This document shows positions 50,071-59,282 of a stretch of DNA of 64,000 bases, one piece after another. Position 1 is the stretch's first letter. Each line of letters starts with the position of its first letter. The translations under genes were made by a program, and so were the position numbers. Source of the DNA: Fimbriimonadaceae bacterium (GTDB taxonomy: Bacteria; Armatimonadota; Fimbriimonadia; Fimbriimonadales; Fimbriimonadaceae); assembly GCA_020847855.1 (NCBI GenBank), contig JADLBH010000018.1, positions 1-64,000 on the forward strand, written 5' to 3'. A model generated the notes under the pieces. That model worked only from the letters and a program-made list of their open reading frames with translations. It was not told where the DNA came from and ran no database searches.

Positions 50071-50885
50071 GGAGTGATCACGGGAAGGGGGCGTGCGATC
50101 CGCGCGGTGGTCGCGGCCCCCATTGCCGCATAGCCCGCATCTCGGCAGTGGATATCGTCCTCGCCGATCCATGTGTAGGCGAGTTCGTTGCCGACGAAGG
50201 CATCGAAGCAGTGGGCATACGCCGCCCTGGCCCTCTTCGCCTCGATGAGCAGCATAGAGTTGAGCCTAGGGATGGAGTAGGCCGCGATGAGGTCTTCCGC
50301 AGAGCCGGGGAACGCGGCAAAGGGATTGTAATATCCGACGACGATGAGCTTGGCTAGGGGGAGCCGGGTTCGGACGGAGGCGAGGGCTTGCCTCGCGTTC
50401 AGTCTTGCTCCCTCGATCGCAGCGTCGGCGAGGGCCTGCTGCTCGACAAAGGGCCGGGCGAGGAACGTCGCGTCCAGTAGGTCGAGGAGGTCGTTCCCGC
50501 CGAGGTCTAGCGTGACGGTCTCGGTGGCCCGGCCCGCGGCCTGGTTCGAGGCGACCCGGTCCAGAAACGTCTGGGACTGGCTCTTGCGGAAGAAGAGCGG
50601 ATAGTTCGTGTTCAGGATCGATCCAATCTCGCTCGTATTAAAGAAGCTCGCACTGGTCTCGCCAGGTATCGAGAGGTTCGTCAAGACCGGCCGCGTGCCC
50701 TGCTGGGAAGCGAGCCAGTCTGCCGTGAACCGAACGTACCCCTTGTCCCCCGCGCTCGGGTTGACGTTGTCGGGCTGATATCCCCAGCCCAAAGAGTCCC
50801 CCAGGGCGATGTATGCCTTGGATTGTGCGCAGGCCAGGCTGGCAACGAGGAGCGCGACCAGCGAGGCAAGGGGTCTGCGAAACAT
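50067..50885 (-). CDS. Secreted SGNH-family hydrolase
   Basis: A 272-residue protein with a signal peptide. The GDSL block I contains the nucleophile (IALGDSLGWGY), block III has GGND, and the His/Asp block near the end reads GEDDIHC. The family removes acyl or acetyl groups from carbohydrate or lipid. TACAAT ends 6 nt upstream of the ATG. The stop overlaps the DUF4139-like stop by 4 nt (convergent). Confidence 0.85.
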   Translation of the reverse strand: MFRRPLASLVALLVASLACAQSKAYIALGDSLGWGYQPDNVNPSAGDKGYVRFTADWLASQQGTRPVLTNLSIPGETSASFFNTSEIGSILNTNYPLFFRKSQSQTFLDRVASNQAAGRATETVTLDLGGNDLLDLLDATFLARPFVEQQALADAAIEGARLNARQALASVRTRLPLAKLIVVGYYNPFAAFPGSAEDLIAAYSIPRLNSMLLIEAKRARAAYAHCFDAFVGNELAYTWIGEDDIHCRDAGYAAMGAATTARIARPLPVITP

Positions 50886-50891
50886 CTTTCC

Positions 50892-50897
50892 ATTGTA
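50892..50897 (-). promoter_or_regulatory. -10 box of the SGNH hydrolase gene
   Basis: TACAAT on the minus strand, 6-nt gap to the ATG at 50885. Confidence 0.55.
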
Positions 50898-50975
50898 GCT
50901 AAGCTGTGCGCAGGCTGTGCCTCGGTGAACCCTGGATCCCCGCGATCTCGCGGGGATCCTGCGCTCAGGAGCCGC

Positions 50976-51953
50976 CTATCGCAGGTCTGCCGGACGCAGC
51001 CCCTTCCTAAACTTCCCGAAGCCAAACGGGCTGGGCTGGTAATTGCCCACTAGGTCTGCGTTTCCGTTCTCCACGACGGGAATCCTGCAAGCCCAATAGG
51101 TGGCGTTCACGAGGAGCCTACGAAGGTCCGCATCGAGCAGGTCGGTCGCCGAGCCCATGGTCGTCGTGAAGACCCTCTGACCCGGCGTGGGCTCTCGGAT
51201 CCACGCGATGGGCATGGCTGGCTCGTTCAAGGGACGCACGTGGCCGAGGACGTCCTGCTTCGAACCTATCGCGGGGGCCCCTGGCTCGCTCATGCCGTCA
51301 ACGACCTCGCCCAGTAAGAGCGCTGTGGCATCCCCCGGGGGGTGGGCCTCGTAGACGTCGGTCGTGACAAACACCTCTCCCACGTCGCGCAGGATCGAAT
51401 GGTTACGGATAGCACGGCTGCGGGTGGCTTGGGAACCATGGGCACCCCAATGGGAAACCCAAGTCTCACCGAGGTACTGCCGCCCGAAGCCTCCTGGCCA
51501 CTCTTTGCTGTCCCAGTTGAACCGTTCGAACCTGCCTTGGAGTCCGGCAAAGGCGTGGGTAGAGGTGCGGATCCCAATCAGGGGGCGGCCACGGGAGAGG
51601 TAGTCGGCGAAGTGAACCATTTGGTGGTCGGGCCACTTCCTGAACCGTAGCATCAGGATGCACAGGTCGGCCTCCTTCAGTTCGTCGAGCCCTGGCTGGT
51701 AGTCCTGACGTTCGGGATTGATAGTGCCGTCCCCATCCAAGGAGAAGAGCACGGTGCACGTGAAGCCGTGACGGAAGGCGAGGATTTTGGCCAGTTGCGG
51801 CAGTGCCTCCTCCGAGCGGTACTCCTCGTCTCCTGCGAGCAACACGACCCTTTTCCCCTTTCCTGCCCCGGTATCGCCATGGAAGACGAGGCGATCCTCT
51901 TGCTCGGGCAGGCACGAGAGGGCAAGTGCCAAGGCCAGGAGCCCAGGGGTCAC
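50976..51953 (-). CDS. ThuA-like domain protein, exported
   Basis: A 325-residue protein. A signal-like N-terminus (MTPGLLALALALSCLPEQ) is followed by a ThuA-like glutamine-amidotransferase-type fold: VVLLAGDEEYRSEEALPQLA, CILMLRFRKWPDHQM, and a long section with DVYEAHPP and PIAWIREPTPGQRVFTTTMG. ThuA-like proteins are linked to sugar use in trehalose and disaccharide operons. The start GTG overlaps the stop of the SUMF1-like gene (GTGA). Confidence 0.8.
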   Translation of the reverse strand: MTPGLLALALALSCLPEQEDRLVFHGDTGAGKGKRVVLLAGDEEYRSEEALPQLAKILAFRHGFTCTVLFSLDGDGTINPERQDYQPGLDELKEADLCILMLRFRKWPDHQMVHFADYLSRGRPLIGIRTSTHAFAGLQGRFERFNWDSKEWPGGFGRQYLGETWVSHWGAHGSQATRSRAIRNHSILRDVGEVFVTTDVYEAHPPGDATALLLGEVVDGMSEPGAPAIGSKQDVLGHVRPLNEPAMPIAWIREPTPGQRVFTTTMGSATDLLDADLRRLLVNATYWACRIPVVENGNADLVGNYQPSPFGFGKFRKGLRPADLR

Positions 51954-52708
51954 TTCTCGCAGACGAGCCGGAACCCTACGAACCAGCCGTCCGAGAGCCA
52001 CCAACGCGACTTGGGCAGCTGAGGGTCGGTCTCCTGCCAAGACTTGTCGTAGTAACGGTGCTTGGTGGGTGAGAGATCCTTCGCCTCGGTGAGGATGTCG
52101 CCCCCGCAGAGCACCGGCTTGCGTTCCGGATCGGTGGCCCACTCGCCAGTGTTCGCGAGCATGTCATAGAGGCCGAGCGGGTTGGGCTCGAGCTTCCCGA
52201 CCGGGTGGGTGACGTAGTCGCTGTTCGCAGAGAACCACTCGAACTTCTTGGCAGTTTCCTCGTCCATCGGGCCGTTCCATCCTGCGCTCGCGGCGAGCTG
52301 CCACTCGGCCATCGTCGGGATCCGGTACTTCTTGCCCGTGGCGGCGCTGAGCCATCGGCAGAACATCTCGACGTTGGTGTGGGAAACGTTGATGACCGGA
52401 TAGCCGTTGTGCCCCCATCCCAGATCGGGCAGGATATAGCTGCGCGAGGGCCTTGCGACCGCGTCGGGCTCAAACTTGGTCTGGTCGTAGGGCGGGCTGG
52501 GCGCACCGCTGAGCAGGAAGGTGTCAAAGAGCTCCCAGGTGACCTCGGTGGTTGCGATTTCGACCTCCTCGGTCTCGATCTCCTTTCCGAGGACCGTTAC
52601 CTTTCCTGCAGGGAGGGTCACCATGTTGAACTGCACCGTGGTTCCAGGGACCTTGTGCACCGTGGGGTCTTGTTGCGAGGCGAGCATGAGCGCGAGTAGG
52701 TTGATCAA
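51950..52708 (-). CDS. SUMF1 / formylglycine-generating-like (FGE-sulfatase) domain protein
   Basis: A 252-residue exported protein of the SUMF1 type: ATTEVTWELFDTFLLSG, GYPVINVSHTNVEMFCRWLS, YRIPTMAEWQLAASAGW, GLYDMLANTGEWATDPE, and the end WFVGFRLVCEK. The copper-binding Cys pair of true FGE is not seen, so a ligand-binding role is more likely. The TTG start overlaps the Gfo/Idh stop (TTGA). It is the middle gene of a three-gene unit. Confidence 0.82.
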   Translation of the reverse strand: MINLLALMLASQQDPTVHKVPGTTVQFNMVTLPAGKVTVLGKEIETEEVEIATTEVTWELFDTFLLSGAPSPPYDQTKFEPDAVARPSRSYILPDLGWGHNGYPVINVSHTNVEMFCRWLSAATGKKYRIPTMAEWQLAASAGWNGPMDEETAKKFEWFSANSDYVTHPVGKLEPNPLGLYDMLANTGEWATDPERKPVLCGGDILTEAKDLSPTKHRYYDKSWQETDPQLPKSRWWLSDGWFVGFRLVCEK

Positions 52709-54102
52709 TATTCTCTGTCCGTGACCCGCCCAGGCGAGGGCTGCGGGTACCTTCCGTCGTCGCCCGGCAGCACCGGTGCAGGGCCGTCATAGTCCATGTC
52801 GGCCAGGTTCGGAGCAAACTCCTGGTCGCTCCCGAGCATGGCGTCGAAGGTGACGAGTTGGCCTGTATGGGCGGCCATTCGGCCCATGTTCGTCACGACG
52901 CAGGTGTGGACGCTCCGAACGACCTCGTTGTGCGGTTTACCGTCCCGGACCGCCTCCACGAGGACCTCCCATTCGTTTTGGTAAGGGTTCGACTTGTCGG
53001 TGCTTTGCCAGACCAGGGTGGAGGGGTCAATGTTCTGGCCGGAGTGGATCGCCTGAGGCCCGCCGAAGTCGCCTGACCTCGCGGCGACGCCGAGACCTTT
53101 CGTGCCGTGAACATAGCTGGCGTATGCACCGAACGCCCCGTCCATGCACCTACCGTCGAAGAAGAACTTGGTCCCGTCCGCAAACGTGTATTCGACTGCG
53201 TAGGAGTCAAAGTTCTGATCCACGAACTCCTTGCCTTCCGCGTTGGCCCGATACTGGCGGCCTCCCAGGGCTTGGGCATGGACCGGAAGGGCGCCCTTCA
53301 TCCAGCAAAGGTGGTCAATGTGATGGATGTAGAAGTCGGCGAACATGCCCCCGCTGGCCCAAAGGAAGCTGTGGAACCGTCGGATTTGGAACTCCACTTC
53401 ACCCATTCCGTTCTCCTTGGCGACGGATTGGGACGCAGCGGCGGGGCCGTGCATCCGGTAGCCCCTCATGAAGAGGATGTCTCCCAAGACCCCGTCCTCG
53501 ATGCGCTTGGCGAGTTCTTGCAGGCCGACCGTGTGGCGCGACATGAGCCCGACGCCAACCTTGAGCCCTGCAGCTTCCGCCTTCTTCGAGAGCTCGATCA
53601 TCCGTCGGCTGGTCGGACCATCTGCGGTCAGCGGCTTCTCCATGAAGACGTGCAGACGCTTCTCGATCGCGTAGGAGAAGTGGATCCAGCGGAACGCGGG
53701 AGGAGTCGTGAGGATCACGATGTCGCCCGGTCGCAGGGCGTCCATCGCCTTTCGATAGGCGTCGAACCCAACGAACTTGCGCTCCGTGGGCACGTCCATG
53801 CGCTCGGCATGGGAGCCCGAGAGGTTCTCATAGCTCGAATCGAGACGGTCTGTGAAGACGTCGGCCATGGCGACGAGCTTCATCGGCCCGCGTTGGACGC
53901 TGAGCGCGTTCGCCGCCGCCCCGCTCCCTCGCCCGCCGCAGCCGACGAGTGCGACTTGGATCGTCTCGTCCACCCCCGTGTGGACCGAAGCAAGACCCAC
54001 CTTTGGGAGCACCGAGGCCAGAGCGACCCCGCCGGTTGCCTTCAGCACCTCTCTACGCGACTTGTTCCCGGGACTGCCCATCTTGACGCCTTGTTTCGGC
54101 AT
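52705..54102 (-). CDS. Gfo/Idh/MocA-family oxidoreductase with Tat-type signal
   Basis: A 465-residue protein. SRREVLKATGG near the N-terminus is a twin-arginine-like export signal. The NAD(P) domain has VALVGCGGRGSGAAANAL, and the sugar-domain EKPLTADGPTSRRM, with the catalytic Lys in EKP, is typical. It probably oxidises or epimerises a sugar in the periplasm. ATG at 54102 is used; ATG at 54081 would still keep the Tat motif. It begins the operon with the SUMF1-like and ThuA-like genes. Confidence 0.85.
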   Translation of the reverse strand: MPKQGVKMGSPGNKSRREVLKATGGVALASVLPKVGLASVHTGVDETIQVALVGCGGRGSGAAANALSVQRGPMKLVAMADVFTDRLDSSYENLSGSHAERMDVPTERKFVGFDAYRKAMDALRPGDIVILTTPPAFRWIHFSYAIEKRLHVFMEKPLTADGPTSRRMIELSKKAEAAGLKVGVGLMSRHTVGLQELAKRIEDGVLGDILFMRGYRMHGPAAASQSVAKENGMGEVEFQIRRFHSFLWASGGMFADFYIHHIDHLCWMKGALPVHAQALGGRQYRANAEGKEFVDQNFDSYAVEYTFADGTKFFFDGRCMDGAFGAYASYVHGTKGLGVAARSGDFGGPQAIHSGQNIDPSTLVWQSTDKSNPYQNEWEVLVEAVRDGKPHNEVVRSVHTCVVTNMGRMAAHTGQLVTFDAMLGSDQEFAPNLADMDYDGPAPVLPGDDGRYPQPSPGRVTDREY

Positions 54103-54143
54103 TATGACGTGCAATCCCTTCTCGCGGCACGTCGCAAACGGGC

Positions 54144-55676
54144 TTAGAGCCCCAGTCGGGGCCAGATCGAGTCAATCTTTGCGCGGATGTCCGGTGCCAT
54201 CTCGATGAGCTTGGGAAAGTCCCTGGCAAACCCGGACTCGCCGGGCCACTTGTGGGTGCAGTCGAAGCCGATCTTGCCACCGAAGCCTTCGACCTGCGAG
54301 GCATGGTCGAGTTGGTCCACCGGTCCTCGGGAGTGCAGCGCGTCGCGACCGGGGTCACAGTTTGCCCCGATCCGGAAGAGCACCTCGCCAATGTCTTGGA
54401 CGTCGGTCCCTTCGTCAAAGACGAACACGAACTTGGTGAAGGCGAGGCCGCCCAGGCCCCAGATCGCGTTCATGACCTTGTAGGCATGGCCGGGAAAGCG
54501 CTTCCGCACCGACACGAACGCGACGTTGTGGAAGCACGCCTCGACCGGGAGGTTCATGTCCACGATCTCCGGCACGGTGAGTTGGATGAGGGGGAGGAAG
54601 ATGCGCTCGACCGCCTTGCCCATCCAGCCGTCCTCCATGGGCGGTTGGCCCACAATGGTCGCGGGCCAGACGGGCCTCTCCCTCATCGTCACGCACTGGA
54701 CTCGAAACACGGGGAAGTCCGCCGCCAGCGAGTAGTAGCCTGTGTGGTCGCCGAAGGGGCCCTCCAGCCGCTTCTCCGCCGGGTCCACCGTGCCTTCCAA
54801 GACGATCTCGCAGTCGGCAGGCACCTCGATGTCGAGGGTCTTGCACCGAATGGTGGAGACCCGTTCCCGGCGGAGGAAGCCGCAGAACAAGAGCTCGTCA
54901 ATACCGGGCGGGAGTGGCGAGATCGCGCCGAAGGCGAGGGCGGGATCGCCCCCCAGGCACACGGCGACCTCCATGGGGCGGGTGGCGCCTTCCATGTGCC
55001 GTTGGCCGGTCTTGTGCATCTGCCAGTGCATCCCGCACTCGTCCTTGCCTTGGATCTGGACCCGGTACATGCCGACGTTGCGCTTGCCGGTCGCAGGGTC
55101 GTGGGTGAAGACCAGCGGGAGGGTGACGTAGGGCCCGCCATCCTCGGGCCAGCAGGTCAGTGCCGGAAGGTCGGTGAGGTCGAAGTCGCCGCGGTGCATC
55201 ACCTGCTCCTGGCACTGGGCACGGCTCACGCTACGCGGAGGTGTGCTCGCGACCTCTCTCAGGATCCCAGGGAGCATCTTGAGGGCCTCGAGGGGGTTGC
55301 GAGGTAGCTCGGGCTTGAGGAGCGAACGCAGACGGTCGGCGTGCTCTTCGTAGTCCGAGACCCCGAGGGCCATGGACATTCGTTTGCGCGAGCCGTACGC
55401 GTTGATCGCGACCGGCATCCCAAACTCGCGACTCGGCGAGGGCGCGGGTGGGTGGATGCTGGGATGGCCCATGACCGCGCTCGAGGGATCGGGGGTGCCG
55501 GTTCGAGGAGATGGCCCGACAGGCCGCTCGATCAGAAGCGCGGGCCCGCCCGCCTTCATCACGCGGTCCGCCACCTCGGAGATCTCCAGGTATGGGCTGA
55601 GCGGCTCGCCGATCCGTTTCAACTCCCCGGCTGCTTGGAGCGCATCGAGAAAGTCTTGGTAATCACGGTACGCCAT
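54144..55676 (-). CDS. UbiD-family decarboxylase
   Basis: A 510-residue protein of the UbiD group that needs prenylated FMN. YRDYQDFLDALQAAGELKRI, an LPALTCWPEDGGPYVTLPLV segment, CGMHWQMHKTGQRHMEG and EKRLEGPFGDHTGYYS are typical. It may act in quinone synthesis or aromatic decarboxylation. An insert of about 25 Pro/Ser-rich residues (53-80) is unusual. No UbiX-type gene is near. Confidence 0.9.
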   Translation of the reverse strand: MAYRDYQDFLDALQAAGELKRIGEPLSPYLEISEVADRVMKAGGPALLIERPVGPSPRTGTPDPSSAVMGHPSIHPPAPSPSREFGMPVAINAYGSRKRMSMALGVSDYEEHADRLRSLLKPELPRNPLEALKMLPGILREVASTPPRSVSRAQCQEQVMHRGDFDLTDLPALTCWPEDGGPYVTLPLVFTHDPATGKRNVGMYRVQIQGKDECGMHWQMHKTGQRHMEGATRPMEVAVCLGGDPALAFGAISPLPPGIDELLFCGFLRRERVSTIRCKTLDIEVPADCEIVLEGTVDPAEKRLEGPFGDHTGYYSLAADFPVFRVQCVTMRERPVWPATIVGQPPMEDGWMGKAVERIFLPLIQLTVPEIVDMNLPVEACFHNVAFVSVRKRFPGHAYKVMNAIWGLGGLAFTKFVFVFDEGTDVQDIGEVLFRIGANCDPGRDALHSRGPVDQLDHASQVEGFGGKIGFDCTHKWPGESGFARDFPKLIEMAPDIRAKIDSIWPRLGL

Positions 55677-55853
55677 GTTCGTCCATCCCCGCTCCTTTGC
55701 CTCTCATGCGCTCTCGCGGTGCCAGACGTTACCGCCCCTGGCGGTTCAATGTCGTGCCTCCGGCCGGCACCTACGGCGGAACCCTAAGATTGTCCGAGGC
55801 AACTGAATCGGCAATCCTCGGCTCTCGATCGGTTCAGGAACACGTGAACGGGC

Positions 55854-56711
55854 CTAACCCGCAAGAGCCGCTTCGCCGGCCGCTACAGTGTTTGCGAGCA
55901 GGGAGGCCACGGTCATCGGGCCGACGCCTCCTGGGACGGGGCTGATCCAGGATGCTGCCTCGGAGCACGAGGGCCAGTGGCAGTCGCCCACGTCCTTTTC
56001 CCGTCCTGGAACCTTGTTGAAGCCGGCATCGAGGACCACGGCCCCTGGTTTCAACCATTCGCCGCGAACGAGCTCCGGGCGGCCGCACGCGGCCACGACG
56101 ATGTCTGCTGCGGAGACGAGGCCAGGGAGGTCGTCCGTCTTGGAATGGGCGATGGAGACGGTCGCATCGAGTTCCAGGAGCATATGGGCCATAGGCTTGC
56201 CGAGGATCACGCTGCGACCGATCACGACCGCCTTCTTGCTGCGGACCTCGATCCCATAGTGCTGGAGCAACGTGACCATCCCCAAGGGGGTGGCGGGTCG
56301 GAAGCCCGGTGCGCCCGAGACCAAGAGTCCGAGCGAGGCCGGGGTGATCCCGTCCACGTCCTTCCCGGCGGAGAGCGCGAGCAGAACCCTTCCTTCGTCC
56401 ACTTGGCTGGGCAACGGGTGTTGGACAAGAACGCCGTGAACGTTGTCGTCCCGGTTCAGCCGAGCGATCTCCGCGAGCACCTCGCCGGTCGAGGAGGTCT
56501 CGTCCACCTCGAAGGTGCCCGATTCGATGCCCGCCTCCTCGGCCCATCTTCGCTTCATGCGGACATAGGCGAGGCTAGCTGGGTCTTGTGCCGCCACGAT
56601 GGCTGCGAGCCGCGGGACCAGTCCGCTCCTGCGCAGCTGTGCCGTTCTAGCGGCGACCTCGTCGCGCACGATCCGGGAGAGAGCCTTGCCGTCCAGGATC
56701 TTTGCCGCCAT
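55854..56711 (-). CDS. folD: Methylenetetrahydrofolate dehydrogenase / cyclohydrolase
   Basis: A 285-residue cytosolic bifunctional enzyme interconverting methylene- and formyl-tetrahydrofolate. The catalytic Lys region AYVRMKRRWAEEAGI, GVLVQHPLP, KDVDGITP, VVIGRSVILGKPMAHML and DLPGLVSAADIVVAACG match FolD. It lies 42 nt after purE on the same strand; both serve purine synthesis, so they form a unit. The upstream 55677-55853 gap shows no gene. Confidence 0.95.
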   Translation of the reverse strand: MAAKILDGKALSRIVRDEVAARTAQLRRSGLVPRLAAIVAAQDPASLAYVRMKRRWAEEAGIESGTFEVDETSSTGEVLAEIARLNRDDNVHGVLVQHPLPSQVDEGRVLLALSAGKDVDGITPASLGLLVSGAPGFRPATPLGMVTLLQHYGIEVRSKKAVVIGRSVILGKPMAHMLLELDATVSIAHSKTDDLPGLVSAADIVVAACGRPELVRGEWLKPGAVVLDAGFNKVPGREKDVGDCHWPSCSEAASWISPVPGGVGPMTVASLLANTVAAGEAALAG

Positions 56712-56753
56712 GCGTTTACGATGGTAGCACCGGCTCCAAGGGCTCGAAGGACG

Positions 56754-57245
56754 CTAGTCGCTTCGAAGCCTGGTATCGGCTTCCTCGACCTTGGCGGAAG
56801 CCTGCCGTGCGAGCTCTTCGAGGCGTCCGGACAGGCCCTGGTCCTCGATGGCAAGGATCCGTGCGGCGAGGAGACCTGCGTTCCGGGCATTCCCGATTGC
56901 GACGGTGGCAACGGGCACGCCAGCGGGCATCTGCACGATGGAGTAGAGGGCGTCCACACCTTTCAGCTCGGTGATGGGTACGGGGACGCCGATGACGGGC
57001 AGCGTGGTGAGCGAGGCGATCATTCCTGGAAGGTGCGCGGCCCCGCCCGCCCCTGCGATCAGGACCTTCAGCCCTCTGCCTTGAGCGGTCTGGGCGTACT
57101 CGAACATTTTCGCAGGAGTTCGGTGGGCACTGACGATCCGTGTCTCTGAGCTGACACCCAACTCCTCGAGCACCTCGCGAGCGGCTTGCATCACGGGTAG
57201 GTCGCTCTCTGACCCCATGGCGATCCCCACCAATGGGTGAGACAT
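56754..57245 (-). CDS. purE: N5-carboxyaminoimidazole ribonucleotide mutase
   Basis: A 163-residue cytosolic enzyme of purine synthesis. [50 protein letters not shown] and [20 protein letters not shown] are the class I PurE signatures. TAAGAT ends 6 nt before the ATG. Its start overlaps that of an unsupported longer ftsZ frame on the other strand. Confidence 0.95.
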   Translation of the reverse strand: MSHPLVGIAMGSESDLPVMQAAREVLEELGVSSETRIVSAHRTPAKMFEYAQTAQGRGLKVLIAGAGGAAHLPGMIASLTTLPVIGVPVPITELKGVDALYSIVQMPAGVPVATVAIGNARNAGLLAARILAIEDQGLSGRLEELARQASAKVEEADTRLRSD

Positions 57246-57251
57246 GGCCGA

Positions 57252-57257
57252 ATCTTA
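57252..57257 (-). promoter_or_regulatory. -10 box of the purE-folD unit
   Basis: TAAGAT on the minus strand, 6-nt gap to the ATG at 57245. Confidence 0.5.
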
Positions 57258-57333
57258 CCCGCCCGGCGACGTCCCGAGGGTGGAAAACTTCAGCGGCTTT
57301 TCCTTACCGAGCTTCGTCTCTAAGGGAACTAAA

Positions 57334-58473
57334 GTGGAGGATCAAGACCTGGAAGTGAGCCCGAAGAACCTGTTTGAGACGCTGGCCGTCATCAAGGTCG
57401 TCGGTGTAGGTGGCGCGGGCAGCAATGCGGTCAACCGTATGGTCGAGGCCGGGATCGAGGGTGTCGAGTTTGTCGCCATGAACACGGACCGGCAGGCTTT
57501 AGACGGATCGCGGGCGGCGGTCCGCTTGCCGTTGGGGGTTCATGTGACCCGCGGATTGGGCGCGGGCGGCGACCCTGAGGTCGGCAAAGTCGCGGCCAAG
57601 GAAAGCGAGCGCGAGATCCAGACCCTCTTCGAGGGCACGGACATGGTGTTCATCGCGGCGGGGATGGGCGGTGGCACGGGGAGCGGTGCGGCTGCCTTGG
57701 TCGCCCGTGCCGCCAAGCAGCTCGGCTGCCTCACGGTGGCGGTGGTGACGAAGCCGTTCGGTTTCGAAGGGGCCAAGCGCAAGGGGATCGCAGAGCGGAG
57801 CTTGAAGGAGTTGCAGGAGGTTGCGGACACGACCATCGTCGTCCCGAACGAGAACCTCCTACGAGAGTCCAGCTCGAGCACCACGCTACAGGGCGCCTTT
57901 GCCAAGGCGGACGATGTCCTGCGACAAGGAGTCCAGGGTATCGCCGATATCGTCACCCGGCCCGGGATGATCAACGTAGATTTTGCCGACGTGATGTCGG
58001 TGATGAGCAACGCGGGCATTGCTATGATGGGCGTCGGTTCGGCCTCGGGCGAGGATCGAGCCCGTGCCGCCGCCGCGGCTGCCTCTTCCTCACCGATGCT
58101 GGACGGCTCGATCCAGGGGGCCAAGCGCATGCTGGTGAACTTCACCACGGGCGAGGACTTCAGCCTGGGAGAGATCCACGACGCCATGGACTATCTGGCC
58201 CAGTTCGCCGACGCCGAGGACGCGGCGATCACCATGGGACAGGTCTTTGACCCGAGGATGGGTGACGAAGTCGTGGTGACCTTGCTCGCCACCGGCTTCG
58301 CGGAGCAGTCGCGAGCCTTCACCGAAGACGCTTTCTATGGTGCGGAAGAGGTCGAGCCGCGCAGGATCGAGACGACTCCTGACCATGGAAGGGCGAACCC
58401 CATGCCGGCCGCGGTCGAAGAGCTGGATCTCGACATCCCTGCCTTTCTACGGAAGCAACGGTCTCGAACCTAA
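57334..58473 (+). CDS. ftsZ: Cell division protein FtsZ
   Basis: A 379-residue tubulin-like GTPase that forms the division ring. KVVGVGGAGSNAVNRM, VAMNTDRQAL, the tubulin signature GGGTGSGAAALVARAA, and NVDFADVMSVMSNAG (T7 loop) are intact; the C-terminal conserved tail DIPAFLRKQ binds FtsA or ZipA-like partners. The GTG at 57334 is preferred: AAGGGA lies 6 nt upstream and the FtsZ homology starts there. An ATG at 57244 would add 30 unlike residues and overlap purE. It lies alone here, away from a division cluster. The stop overlaps the nitroreductase stop by 4 nt. Confidence 0.95.
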   Translation: MEDQDLEVSPKNLFETLAVIKVVGVGGAGSNAVNRMVEAGIEGVEFVAMNTDRQALDGSRAAVRLPLGVHVTRGLGAGGDPEVGKVAAKESEREIQTLFEGTDMVFIAAGMGGGTGSGAAALVARAAKQLGCLTVAVVTKPFGFEGAKRKGIAERSLKELQEVADTTIVVPNENLLRESSSSTTLQGAFAKADDVLRQGVQGIADIVTRPGMINVDFADVMSVMSNAGIAMMGVGSASGEDRARAAAAAASSSPMLDGSIQGAKRMLVNFTTGEDFSLGEIHDAMDYLAQFADAEDAAITMGQVFDPRMGDEVVVTLLATGFAEQSRAFTEDAFYGAEEVEPRRIETTPDHGRANPMPAAVEELDLDIPAFLRKQRSRT

Positions 58474-59282
58474 GGCTCCTCATCGCCGGTGCAGAATCCG
58501 CGCTCGCGCAGAATCGCGCCCCATGCGTGGCGAGAGCCTACACCTCGGTGTTGCGTGCGACGACCGGAGCGGCGAGACCATGGGATGCTCGCGTCCATCC
58601 CTTGTGATTCGTAGAAGGCCGCCATCCGCTCGTCATACTCCGCGACCGATCCGGTCCTATACGTCTCGCGGTGCCACACCTCGTCAGGCAAGAGCCGCGG
58701 TTTGATCTCCGCGGGCTTGGTCTCGTCGGGCCATCCGAGGCACAGGCCGAAGAGACCGATCGTGCCGTGAGGAAGGCCCAGTAGCTCGGCCACCCCGACC
58801 GGATCGTTCCGCATGGCCCCGATGTAGCAGATGCCAAGCCCGACGGACTCTGCCGCGCACACTAGCCGCTCTGCCGCGAGGGCGGCGTCGATCGCAGAGA
58901 CCGTGAACATCTCCGTCGTGCCCAGGGCGTCGGGCTCGTCCTGCGTACCCGCGAGGGCGTGGCGGAGACGATAGTGGTCGGCGACAAAGGCAAGGAACCA
59001 CGCTGCCCCTTCCACGTGGCCCTGACCTGCGCAGAGCTCGGCCATCCGCTTCCTGCGGGAAGCCTCTTGCACGGTAACGACAGACCAGAGCTGAAGGTTG
59101 CTGCTCGTGGCTGCGCTCTGCGCTGCGCCGATCAACGCTCGGACAAGAGCCTCCGGCACGGGATCTGGGGTGAACCGTCGAACGCTTCGGTGGGCGAAGA
59201 AGCGGCCGAGGCGGTCTGCCTCGGCCGGTGCTCCGTCGCCAAATCGAATCGCCCACGCGTCGCTCGGCGCTTCGTCAAACAT
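58470..59282 (-). CDS. FMN nitroreductase family protein, NfsA-like
   Basis: A 270-residue flavin reductase. The N-terminal FFAHRSVRRFTPDPVPEALV, QSAATSSNLQLWSVVTVQE, and AAERLVCAAESVGLGICYIG with GLFGLCLGWPDE match NfsA/FRP types that reduce nitro compounds or quinones with NAD(P)H. The C-terminal 30 residues with many Arg look like a run-on. It starts 0 nt after the thioredoxin lipoprotein stop, so they are one unit. Confidence 0.85.
   Translation of the reverse strand: MFDEAPSDAWAIRFGDGAPAEADRLGRFFAHRSVRRFTPDPVPEALVRALIGAAQSAATSSNLQLWSVVTVQEASRRKRMAELCAGQGHVEGAAWFLAFVADHYRLRHALAGTQDEPDALGTTEMFTVSAIDAALAAERLVCAAESVGLGICYIGAMRNDPVGVAELLGLPHGTIGLFGLCLGWPDETKPAEIKPRLLPDEVWHRETYRTGSVAEYDERMAAFYESQGMDASIPWSRRSGRRTQHRGVGSRHAWGAILRERGFCTGDEEP

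Noticed and set aside
57244-57333. Longer ftsZ start at ATG 57244
   Set aside because: It overlaps the purE start codon; the FtsZ-like sequence begins at 57334, which has an AAGGGA ribosome site.
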